This document shows, one piece after another, positions 8,528 through 18,935 of a stretch of 21,689 bases of DNA. Within the stretch, counting starts at the first letter, position 1; each line of letters begins with the position of its first letter. Made by a program: the position numbers and the translations under genes. Under the pieces are notes generated by a model. It was not told the origin of the DNA, made no database searches, and saw only the letters and a list, made by a program, of their open reading frames with translations. Where the stretch lies: contig JADHZB010000686.1 in NCBI GenBank assembly GCA_015657535.1, forward strand, positions 1 through 21,689, in the 5' to 3' direction. Origin of the DNA: Nephromyces sp. MM_2019 (taxonomy: Eukaryota > Apicomplexa > Aconoidasida > Nephromycida).

Positions 8528-11500
8528 ATGAAAATGAAGAAAAATATAAAGGTGGCAGCATCTGCGAAAAACCATAAAAAAACATATAAATCACAGCAAA
8601 AATATATATCTAAGAATGGAAAGAATGAGAGAAATTCATTATATAAACAACTACATACAGACAAATTTGCAGCGAAAACTGCAAAGCTTGGGAAGAAGGA
8701 AAAGAAACGTAGAATGTCAAACATCGAAGATATCCCTGATGATATAGCAGATATCTTCGATTCAAAGATTGGAGAGGAACTGACAGAAGCAATCTGTGAG
8801 CAAGGATTTGAAGATTTGTGAGTGTTTCAGAGTATATATAGAATGGATGCAAAACATTGCAAAATCTTTACTTTTTTTAGTTTTTACGTGTTTTTTATGG
8901 TTTAATCTCAGCTCTTCTCTATATGATACGTCGCAATGATTCTATATAAAGAGGAGGCACGTCAATCACGCTTCCTCATCAATCTTATGCCACTTCTTAA
9001 AGCAACTCAGTACTCAACACATCATCACCAAACCCTGTACTTGCGAACCAAGCTCTCGACATTAGGAGTGTCAAACCAATGCATGTACGCAAAAATTAGA
9101 AGCTTCTTCGTGCATTTCTTATATCACAGAGATGATGAAAAATTCTTAGCAGAAGAAGAGCGACAAAGAGCTTATCTCGATGAGATTGAAGATGTCTTCT
9201 ATGATGAGGAAATTCTCAATGATTTGAGTGGAATTGATGATTTTGTGGAATCTGATCCTCTTTTTGAAGATGCAGAAATTCTTGCAAAAAACATCTTTTT
9301 AAACCTTCAAAAATCAAGTTGCCCTAATATAAGCGAGTATCAGAAAGCTAAGGTAATATGATAATTTAATGTTAAAAGTTTTGTGTGTGGATGTTATGAT
9401 TGAATCATTCTCTCTGATTCTCTGCGTTGCTAGCTTGTGTTGTATCATATATCTTATCTAGTCTTCACCTGTGTGTGAATACCGTTGGTGTCTAAAACCT
9501 GGAGATATACGTAGATGAAGAGGCATACTTATATCATGACGACTTCTTATGCAATGTTGTGCTGCTTAAGCATTTGTGTGCACCTATGTTGAATTCCATT
9601 TTCTAGCTGAAGCGGAATCAGCGACTATACACAAGTAGAAAAGGCTTAGTCCAGCTCAACTAGTGTACGTACACTACATATTGTAGGTGACTACGAGTAA
9701 GACACACAAGATCTGTTGTTCTCGTGATACCATTAGCATGCGCTAGTCAGTAATATATATGAGGAATAGAAACGTCGTAACACACCTTACGGCTTCCACA
9801 CAGTAATAGCAATGCTCATGGATTTCCTAGTAGATATTTAATGTATTCAAACGATTGAAAGTGGATTAACAATATAAAGCAGACATAAGCACACGCATAA
9901 CGGTCGGATTTAAAGCAATCTAACACACACACACAGGCGTACACACACACAGGCGTACGCACACACACACATACAGGCGTATACACACACACACACACAC
10001 ACACATCAGAGGGTGTTTAAGCATTGGCTAAAGTTACCCAAATCATAATATTTTTTCTTATCTTTATGATCACGCACATAGGCACCTCCCAACACACAAT
10101 GTAAAATGGCTTCCCCCGTCGTCGCACATGCTTGATTCGATAGCATAATGCACATTTAATTTGAAGCCTATAAAGAAGGTTTTTGCTCTCTGAGTCCACA
10201 CATTGGCATATGCTATTCTGTGTGTGTGGGATATCATTTGAATAACTACAGTTTCAGAGCAATTTTTGTTTTCATTCATGACATTGTAACATTCTCAAAA
10301 AAAAGGATTGGTGTGTACATACACCGACAAAAAACTTTAGAATATGTGTGTGCATATAATTATATGATGAGTTTATAAAAATAGTGCAGTTAGCAATAGC
10401 ATCAATGGCTTATGCGTAAAGGGTAACATTAAGCAATTCTTATGAGTGTACGTACAGTTATATATATTGCATAGTAAGAGCCTTGTGGAACATCAATATC
10501 CTTCTTCTGTACACAATCAATTCTCAGAATGAATCATCCGATAATAAAGCATCCATAGAATCACTTGCCCAGCATGCACACACTAAACACAGCTTATGCA
10601 CCCACGACAACGCTTTCATATCTTGATAGCATTAGACATAGACAATCATCCAAGAGCTTAAAATGGACACACACACACACACACACACACAAAAAAACAG
10701 ACTGTATATATATGCTCATATATCACTCCAGCTATCTTCTCTTTGAGAGTATTTCAGTACTACACACTCAACACACATACCAACAAGATACCACTATTGA
10801 GGTAGAAGGCATACCTACCATCATACCAGACACACACGTACCTGCAACTAACCTACCGATTAAACTCACTTTCAACTCATTCAGGAACAAGATGAGACAA
10901 TCAGAAAAGTTTATGAAACTGTAGGAGATTACCTCTCAAAGTATAAGAGTGGAAGCCTTCCAAAAGCATTTAAAGTGCTTCCTTGTTTGAAGAATTGGCG
11001 AGACCTTCTAATTATCACAGCTCCTGCTTCTTGGACTCCAAACTCCATGTTTGAAGCAACTAAAATCTTTGTATCCAATCTTAACGCTGATGATGTGTGC
11101 GACTTCTTGAGTTATATTTTGATGCCTACTGTTAGGAGAGATATCAATAGAAGAGGGAAAAAATTGAATCCTCACTATTATGCTGCTTTAAAAAAGGTGT
11201 GTACATACAATATGGTGTATGATTTGCTTGATATTTATGTCTTTTTTTTTTTTTTTTTTTACGCGTGTGTGTGTGTGTGTGTTTGTGTGTGTTTGTGTGT
11301 GTGTGTGTGCTAGATGCATATTATGTTTATCAAGATTTTGTATGCGTTGTGTCATCCTAATAAGCATTTTTTTAAAGTATAAAAAAGTATTTCTTCGTTG
11401 TATATATATCCTTGGAGTATATCTGTGTCATTCTTGTAGATATTTGTGAATATCCTGATAGATATTTTTTGTGGGTGTCTTGATTGTTATATATAATCCT

Positions 11501-14500
11501 GCCAATTAATCTTGATATATCTTGTGTGTGTGTTTGTGTGTTGGTGTGTGTGTTGATGGGTGTGTTGGTGTGTGTGTTGGTGTGTGTGTGTGTGTTTTAT
11601 CCGTGTGTATGTATGTGTGTGTGTGTGTGTTATCTGTGTGTGTGTGTGTTATCTGTGTATGTGTTATCTGTGTGTATGTGTGTGTTATCTGTGTGTGTGT
11701 GTTATCTGTGTGTGTGTGTGTTATCTGTGTGTGTGTGTGTATGTGTGTGTATCTTTGGAAATAAGCCGTCTCCACTTTTTACCTGCTGATTTTATAGGCC
11801 ATGTATAAGCCCAAAGCCTGGTTTAAGTCAATATTATTGCCTCTAATTATAGATGTAAGTGGCAACTCGTTGTGGCACATAGAAGTGTATATACATTGAG
11901 AAACACATTATGTACGTCGCAGTGATTGTGCTGATAACTGTGTGTGTTAATCGGTGATTCTTCAACAGTGTATTATCCTTGTTGTTTTAAGCGCAGTTTG
12001 TGTGATATCTTCTTTATCTTCATAACACCAATACTCGTTGATGGCATATTTAATAATTTTCTTGAGTATGGCAATTCTTGAGCTAAAAGTGATGATTGAC
12101 TATTATGTCCTACACACACACACATGTGTGTGTGGAGTGAGGAACGTATTGTCGCCCCAGTCTGATCTAACTCATTATGCCATCAATCAATGCTTTTCGT
12201 GTATATACATCTCACAATTTGCCATTATTCAAATTTTTGCTTGCATATGATTTTGGTGCTTTTCATGATATTGATCAGGAACCTCCCTCTGACTGTGTGT
12301 GTTGCTGTAATCGTATTTTTTATTCAACCTATCCTTATATGATTCTTTACTTGGCACTTTATTAGATATTATGTTAAAATCTATATATGGCTGTGTGTGT
12401 GTGCGAATTTTTATTTTTTAAAATACACACTCCGTATCATCTTTTTTATTCTGTGTGCGACTGTTCTCACAAGCCAAGTTCTCGTTCATTTTTCCTCTCA
12501 CTAGGGATGCTCCTTGAGAGAGTGTCTTATCATTGGAAGCATTATCAAAAAGGTAAGATATCGTTGCACACACACGTAAATGCGTAGAAATTTTCACTTT
12601 TTTTGGAGATATATACACACACACATACACACACACATATACACACACATATACATATATACGAAGCAAGTGATGATGATAACCTTGAACCATCCTTTCT
12701 GAATCAAAAGCAGTGAGGAAATCAATATCATGCACTACCATCTGATGCTTCAGAGAAGAATGTGTGTTTAGCAAAAAAAGTTGTGGGCTTCGTGTGTGTT
12801 AATCGATGAAAATATCAAATGTGTTTTTGCTACGAGAGAGTTATAGGCTTTTTTTCTCTGTTACTCTATATATAGTAGGAGTTGAAGATGTTGTTTTGTT
12901 GGGAGTATGTAGACGTTGAGATGGATATGACTGTGTGCTGTTTTATTGTATTTTTTTTTTTTTTCATCAGCACATTGTGCATGCCTCTCAGTGTATGTAC
13001 ATCTCAGGAAGACTTAATTCGCGATTTTATCTTAGTGTATGTACAGTGTTAAATTTTGTTGATTTTCAGGTGTCCATTCCTGTTTTATATGCATCCGCTG
13101 CGATAATGAGGATATGCCTACTGCCCGACTGGCGATCCACACACAGCTTTTTCCTATCAATTCTTCTCAACAAGAAGTATGCTCTTCCCAAAAAGGTAAT
13201 GTGATTATTATCTGTTCGTTGTGATCTCGTTAACCTTTGTGTGTTAAATTTTTTATATATATATATCTGGTGCCATTAAGGATATGAGATATTGATATCA
13301 ATCTGGCATCCTATATAGTGTATCTCCAATGTATGAACTCTGTACTGTATCATTTTAGACATTTGTGTGTGTCTAATAAATTTGGTGTAATTGTCTTGTT
13401 TATAATTATACTTTATCCTTCTGATTAATATATTGCTTTTTTGGTGTACATACATTGAGTTGTTGTGAATGAGATTTAAAAGTGATGAAAGAATCCGTAC
13501 CGATACAGCCAGTTCTGCTTCTGATACTTTGTTTTGAAGATACGGTCAGGAAAATTCTTCTGATTACTGCCAATCGTGTATTTCGGTGTATGTACACCCA
13601 GTACAATCGCATGTTTCACCTTTTTGAGTAATTTTCGACCTGATGTATAGTTATTTATTCCCCAATTTTGCAGGTGCTTTGTTTTTTTTTGGGGTGGAGT
13701 AAGTGTGTGTTGGGGAATTTTCTTAATTAGATTTTATCAGTATGTATGTATGTATATACACAAGTTATTTATGTGCATTTCACGTGCTATAATATCAATT
13801 TTTTAAAGTTTTTATGCTAAAAACTAATATCCGAAAAGCTGTGTGCAATTGTGTGTGGAATTAGATAATATATATTTGAATCAGATGGTATGCATCTGTG
13901 GACTTGTTCGTACTTCATCTTCACTGCATTTTTGCTGTGTACATACAGTAAATTCCTCATTGATGTCCTGCATCTATACAGCATACACTGTGTGTGCCTC
14001 AAGCAAGATCACTCGAACGCTAAAGTTAGACTGTATTATTTGTTTAGTGTTCTTTTTCCTCTTGCGAGAGAAAGCTCTACATCTCTGCGATGATAATCGC
14101 AACTTGATGATTTGATGCAGCTGAGCATCATCAACATATCGATGTAGTTACACTCACAATTATGATCTGTTTTGCAATGATTAAGTGTACTTATAAGGAT
14201 GCACGCATTTGTGTGTTTACAGCGAAATTTTTACAAAACCAATATAAATGCATTGAATAAGTTTTATTTTTCTTTGTGAGATTTATATGGCATATATATA
14301 ATAAGCACTATTCCCATATGTGGATGTATATACACTACATCCTTTGTCCCGTTGGTTCTTCGGCGGGTAAGAACCAAGATTTTGCATTGCTAAATTCAGT
14401 ACCTTTTCCTCATATCTATGCTTCTGTGTGTGTGTGTGTGTATACTATCTTCAGGCTGCAGACTCGACATTCCAGCATTTCATGAATTTTGAGTTTGATT

Positions 14501-14879
14501 CTCGTGTGTTGCCGGTTATTTGGCACAAGGCTGTCCTTATCTTCCTACAACGCTATAAATGTAAGCAAAAGCTCAACATTCTCAGCTTTATATATATGGA
14601 GTGTACATACACCCCGTAGTATTCTGTGTTTTTTTTTTATTCTATACAATTCTTAATTGATAATCATCCTTAATCATATATATATATGTATATGTCTGTC
14701 TGTCTGTCTGTCTGTGTGTGTGTATGTATTCAGTCGAATTAACTGACGAGCAGAAGGTCGAACTAAATCGACTGACCAACGTGCAGTCTCATCCACTGAT
14801 CACTCCAGAGATTAAAAAGGAGCTATTATACAGAGACCCATATGTTGTGCTTCATCAACAGCAGAGCTTGACGGCTTAA
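8528..14879 (+). CDS. BYSL: Bystin / Enp1, 40S ribosome biogenesis factor (at least eight exons)
   Basis: Supported exons are 8528-8817, 9130-9352, 10885-11196, 11798-11854, 12505-12552, 13070-13195, 14455-14560 and 14734-14879. All have GT-AG borders and matching phases, totalling 435 residues (human bystin 437). The start ATG follows an in-frame TGA at 8510. The basic N-terminus and acidic middle fit the family. From exon 10885 on, alignment to bystin is nearly continuous: YKSGSLPKAFKVLPCLKNW, then FEATKIFVSNL; MYKPKAWFKSILLPLI; CSLRECLIIGSIIKK; SIPVLYASAAIMRI and NKKYALPKK; HFMNFEFDSRVLPVIWHKA to QRYK; SHPLITPEIKKELL. Bystin binds the pre-40S particle in nucleolus and nucleus and is needed for 18S rRNA processing and 40S export. 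Between residues 171 and 172 the model lacks the family's linker of about 35 residues, so one exon in 9353-10884 is probably missing. Confidence 0.95.
9663..9674. repeat. GTGTACGTACAC palindrome in a bystin intron
   Basis: The perfect palindrome extends to 9661-9676 (TAGTGTACGTACACTA). Confidence 0.85.
9923..10005 (+). repeat. CA minisatellite with AGGCGTA spacers
   Basis: CA runs interrupted three times by CAGGCGTA, ending in an uninterrupted CA run, in the large bystin intron after 9352. Confidence 0.85.
10667..10690 (+). repeat. (AC)12 microsatellite
   Basis: A pure AC run followed by seven A, in a bystin intron. Confidence 0.9.
10758..10837 (+). other. Possible additional bystin exon (linker)
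   Basis: In one frame this reads TTIEVEGIPTIIPDTH, resembling the bystin linker that reads roughly VSGFPMPQLD just before the conserved LEVY..V region. A GT at 10838 would leave a 47-nt intron and keep phase 0 with the exon at 10885; another donor, GAG|GTAGAA at 10802, is also phase 0. The 5' border is unresolved: the best acceptor, TATTTCAG at 10750-10757, is out of phase with the exon ending at 9352. The join is inferred. Confidence 0.35.
11242..11309 (+). repeat. T19 followed by a GT array
   Basis: A 19-base T run (11242-11260) and then GT repeats with TTTG interruptions, shortly after the 5' splice site of the bystin exon ending at 11196. Confidence 0.9.
11523..11751 (+). repeat. 230-bp GT array with TTATCTGTG units
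   Basis: A long compound array of GT runs separated by TTATC about every 18 to 27 bases. It ends 46 bp before the bystin exon at 11798 and translates as Val-Cys or His-Thr repeats on the two strands, which are not genes. Confidence 0.9.
12115..12134. repeat. 20-bp perfect palindrome (CA)5(TG)5
   Basis: CACACACACATGTGTGTGTG is its own reverse complement and lies in the bystin intron before 12505. Confidence 0.9.
14694..14714 (+). repeat. (TCTG)5 microsatellite before the last bystin acceptor
   Basis: A tetranucleotide run followed by GT repeats, then GTATTCAG at 14726-14733. The pyrimidine-containing repeat may serve as the polypyrimidine tract. Confidence 0.85.
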
Positions 14880-14883
14880 ATAT

Positions 14884-14908
14884 GTGTGTGTGTGTGTGTG
14901 TGTGTGTG
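14884..14908 (+). repeat. (GT)12 directly after the bystin stop codon
   Basis: The run starts five bases after the TAA at 14877-14879, so it would be in the 3' UTR. Confidence 0.9.
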
Positions 14909-15273
14909 CTATGTTTGTATAAGTCTGTGTGTTGGTGTGTATGTTTTTGTGTAAGTATTTGAATGCGTGTATCCCTGTGTATTTTACTTGTTTCTTGTTT
15001 TTATAGTTGCTAATTGTGTGTATGATAATTGCTTGATTGTGTAGAATGAAATGCCTCTGTTGTGTAACACACACGCGAGTAGAAGCACTTACCTTGAATA
15101 TGCTTATCTGAAAAATCTGGAGGATTAGCGATGTTGCAAAGATACGATAAAGGTCAGCTGAAGATACCTACTGGTGTACATACATCCCTTTTTTTTTTTT
15201 TTTTATTGATGAATTAATCTTTTGCACAGCTTTTGTGGAGCATTTCATATATATATGTGTATATCTGCAATTG

Positions 15274-15310
<37 letters not shown>

Positions 15311-15319
15311 TGTGTGTGT
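15274..15319 (+). repeat. GT array
   Basis: A GT run with one TTTG interruption followed by TATATATA. A T16 run lies just upstream at 15189-15204. Confidence 0.9.
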
Positions 15320-15818
15320 ATATATATATTCCCCGTGTAGATGTTCTTATAATGGATATCGATCTTAGAAAGGGTGTGTGTATCTCTGTGTTTACGTGTA
15401 AAACATTTGTACTCTGTTGATGAGTGTCTTCATTTAAAATTCTCAACACACACTGTGTGTGTCTTATCAAGCTATACATTTTTATGCTGACCGATGTAGT
15501 AGTTGCTGCTTATGATGATATTAAGCGTTACGCTTGGCTTCTTATACGTATAAGTAAACGTATATGCTGAAAACATTGATTACCAGTTATCCCTATCTGA
15601 AAAGCAGCCCTAAGCAAACGGTGTGTGTGTTTATGTTTTCTGCTATTGAGCTCTGTAGGTATATCGTCTCTATTCTGGTGTGTGTGTTTCTGGATGAATT
15701 GTGCATTTATGCTATATCTCTCTTGTTTCTTGTTTATACCGCATGTTTTATTGATCTTAGCTTTTATCGAGCTTCAAGCGTTTTTATCACGAAGTGATTA
15801 ATGGTTTATTCTTTGTGG

Positions 15819-15830
15819 GTGTATGTACAC
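15819..15830. repeat. GTGTATGTACAC palindromic element
   Basis: An exact match to GTGTAYRTACAC between two exon-like islands. Confidence 0.75.
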
Positions 15831-16662
15831 TGACCATTTTCTTGACAATCTTAATGATGAGAACACCGTTGAGTGGGAATCTCTATGATAATCAGCTGAT
15901 TCAATCTCAACAAAATCATCCCTTATCGCTCTGATCAAGATCAAGTCAAGAATTTGGTGTGCACCTCTGTATTTGTGCCTCTTTGTGTCTCTTGCTGTGA
16001 ATATGTGCGTGTCTCATCGTCTCGTGTAGTTTTGTATTATTTTCTGTGTTTGCTTACTTGTGTGTGTACTGATATCATAAGTTGCTACTACACGTTAAGA
16101 GGTGTACGTCCACCTTTATTGGCCGCGTGTACTTGTAACAGTGTTGAAATTTATGAAGAGACATCCTCTGCCATGCACACCAAATTACAGCATCTTTCCT
16201 CTGTATGGTTTTCCATACATGTGCCTGTGTGAACAGAACTCGCTAAGTTGCTTTCTTCTGTGCTTATGATGCTTTATTGTGTCTGTATGCAGGCTAAAGA
16301 CGACGCATTTCAAGGAATTCAAGTGGCTGTATATACACTCGTTGGGTTTATTGGAAGATTCTCAAATTTTAAGCACATAAAGTGTTTTCGTGGTGTATAC
16401 ATACGCTATTCTCTGTGTGTACGATCATCTGTTGCATTGCTCCAGAGAGATTTTTGCCACTATTGATTTGTGTGTAGATGATATGAAGGTGTGGGGAATG
16501 TTTGAGATTGAAGTAGTTTCTACAGGCTGTTGGACAGATTTTTATGTGCGTACTTTGCAGTGATACATGTGAGTGTGTGTTGATCTTTGTGTTTGTGGGT
16601 TTATTGTAGATTTTTATGACCCATGTATTCGTATGTGATGCATTTTGAAGCACCCCACACAC

Positions 16663-16672
16663 TGTGTGTGTG

Positions 16673-16705
<33 letters not shown>

Positions 16706-16713
16706 TTGTGTGT
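16663..16713 (+). repeat. Compound GT array
   Basis: GT repeats with two TTTG interruptions, preceded by CACACAC so that the left end forms a short inverted repeat. Confidence 0.9.
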
Positions 16714-17162
16714 AGTATATATACGAAGCAGAAATCCTGCTTGCTTATCAACGTCTACCCATAAAAAACTTGATTTTCGGTCGAAGCTATGGAGGCTGCA
16801 TAGTCAGGAGCTTTGAATAGGCTATCTGTGAGTGTGTATCTGTGTGTGCAATGGGCTGATGACTTGGTGGTCTGTTGCCAGCTAGGCTGAGTATCGAGCT
16901 CCTTGCCAGTGTGCTGCGAAGTTAATATTTGCTTTAATCGATTGGTGGGCTGTGTGTTATACTGATTAAACATTTTGGGTTTTTGGTAGTGACGACGTGT
17001 GTATGATCGTGTTTGTGTGTGGATTGCTTTGAGATTGCTTTTACTCTTTTCATTGAAATCTTAAACTGTAGAAGATCATATGTTGCTAAGCTTCTTAATG
17101 TCATTGTGTGTGCAGCTCGTGATCTCTATGTTGTCGGGCTTAATAGCTTAGATGTGCTTAAG

Positions 17163-17598
17163 GGTAGTGTATGCTGGAGTGCGTGTAGGATGCTGCGCGC
17201 GCACTGTAGATACATCTCCATCTGCAGTGGATGCTAGTAGTAGGCAAAGTGTATACTGTGTGTCTACTCCTCAGTAATACACACGCAGGATTAGTAATGG
17301 CTGTGTGCACAGGGTGGAGAAGCAAGGCATATACGTGGAGTGAGTGACAAATTCCCACAAAGATTGAGTAGTGCACAAACACAGAGTGAGTAGCACACAC
17401 ACCACGAGTGAGTAATGAAAGCACCAGGGAATGTTAAGCTGGGTGCACACACACAAAGATGCACACACCAATACACACATACACACGTATATAACACACA
17501 CACACACACACACGTATATAACACACACATACACACACGTATATAACACACACACACACACGCACACACACACACACGTATATAACACACACACACAC

Positions 17599-17631
<33 letters not shown>

Positions 17632-18640
17632 TTCACTCAAGTAGAGTTAGTGGCAAGGACGCCCAGCTGTGTTATTAAAGTTTGGAATATGCACACGCGG
17701 CGAGGTCAGGAGGCACACGTAGTGTGAGTAATGGGTATCTGCGCGTAAGGCATGTTTGGTATAAGTACGAGATTGTTTGAAAGAGCACACACGCAATGAG
17801 CGGGGAACAGAAACGCCTAGTAGGCTGCTCTCATGCTTCTGTTGGAGCGTAGATGCTGGCGCACGTGGAATCCCAACAATCGCAAGATTATGTGTGCACA
17901 CGGCCTGACCTACCTGCAATGCTCGATGCACCCAACGGGGTGTACATAAACTGCGAATGTGCGTTGCTCAAATGATTGCACACGCGCTGATCCTTAGAGT
18001 TTGCTCAGCGGCACACACTTAAGCCTAGAGTCTCACCTATCTATACACTGATGCTGGAGTTCTGCAGTTTGAGCCGGAGCTAGTTCTTGAGGCTGTTGCA
18101 GCTCTCGCAATTAACGCACAGAGGGGAAGTGCGTTAGTTGCGTAAACACAGACGCACTTATCCTTACAGGAATAGCATCGGAAGCACACACACGCTTTGA
18201 CGCACACTTGTCAGGTTAAGCGAGCATGTATAAGTATATGAGTGCATACAAGCACATACGAACGCATGCTAAAAAGCATACGCACACGCGCACACTTATA
18301 TGCACGCTCACCTTCTAATATGAAGAGTTATCTGCACGCACATAGATATGCATACACACGCTTACGCAACTCAAACAGGCACACACAGAGGCAGAGGTAT
18401 AAACAGATGCACACAAAGAGGCACACACCCACGTAGCAATTGACTCAAACACACACGCTTCGCTTGATATAAATCACTAGGGAATTTTAAATGCTGGTTT
18501 AGCCGAGATTACCGAACCAGTCAACTCGGCACACAAACAGCTAGTATATCTGCACAGAAGCAAATATATGTACTGATGATATAAGAGCAGCACACACACC
18601 CTAAGGATGTTTGCACTCCTAAAAGAGACTAGTAAAAAGG
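17163..18640. other. CA-rich intergenic block; no gene supported
   Basis: At about 17,270 the + strand changes from GT-rich to CA-rich and stays so to about 18,620. CACAC words and GCACAC steps are frequent, with no frame on either strand resembling a known protein. It lies upstream of the Sen34 leader. Confidence 0.55.
17445..17630 (+). repeat. CA array with CGTATATAA units
   Basis: CA runs are interrupted four times by CACGTATATAACAC (near 17486, 17512, 17537 and 17576), ending in a pure CA run. The long Cys/Val and His/Thr frames across it on both strands are repeat translations. Confidence 0.9.
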
Positions 18641-18648
18641 TATACTAG

Positions 18649-18935
18649 GCTTCTTCTTCACAAAACATTTTGTAGGAAGCAGAGAAATCCACTTTTTTAA
18701 GTTTTTCTTCCTCTCCTTTCCCTCCTCATCTCTACACTTTAAAATCTTCAATTCGGCTATTTTGTTGCTGCTTTTCCCTCCTCTTCATAAGAAAGATTCC
18801 CTCCTATTTTCCCCTCTTTATTTCAAACTCTCTCACCCTCTTCCACACCCCCCTCCCCTTTTCACCCCAAACTCCTACCCCCCTCCCCTCTACACCCTCT
18901 TCACACATACATATGCTACTCTCTCTCCTCCACTA
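18649..18935 (+). promoter_or_regulatory. Pyrimidine-rich leader of the Sen34-type gene
   Basis: Almost pure C/T tracts (TTTTTCTTCCTCTCCTTTCCC, later CCCCCCTCCCC) run up to the ATG at 18936. The frame is open back to 18762, but there is no in-frame ATG and the translation is low-complexity Pro/Leu/Ser, so this is taken as promoter and 5' UTR, possibly with a leader intron. Confidence 0.45.

Larger units (their letters stand above)
15484..17162 (+). other. Exon-like islands, possibly an unrecognised multi-exon gene
   Basis: Between GT-rich stretches lie several segments of ordinary codon texture with splice-like borders: 15484-15552 (ATG, then reading DVVVAAYDDIKRYAWLLIRI); 15593-15619 (YPYLKSSPK); 15896-15956 after TAATCAG (DSISTKSSLIALIKIKSRI); 16293-16381 after TGTATGCAG (AKDDAFQGIQVAVYTLVGFI, then GRFSNFKHIK); and 17117-17162 after TGTGTGCAG (RDLYVVGLNSLDVLK). 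Texture and placement match exons of the neighbouring bystin gene, but I recognise no family, the phases are not all reconciled, and intermediate exons would be needed. The Leu/Ile-rich helical look could fit a helical-repeat protein; that is a guess. Confidence 0.3.

Noticed and set aside
11484..11808. Several Cys/Val and His/Thr frames of 76-101 residues
   Set aside because: Pure microsatellite translation between proven bystin exons; all frames are open because the repeat lacks stop codons.
17271..17640. Frames of up to 121 residues on the minus strand
   Set aside because: Repeat-derived Val-Cys translation of the CA array, with no family similarity.
18762..18935. Upstream extension of the Sen34-type frame
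   Set aside because: Begins at TTG, has no ATG, and is a pyrimidine tract; the first in-frame ATG is 18936.
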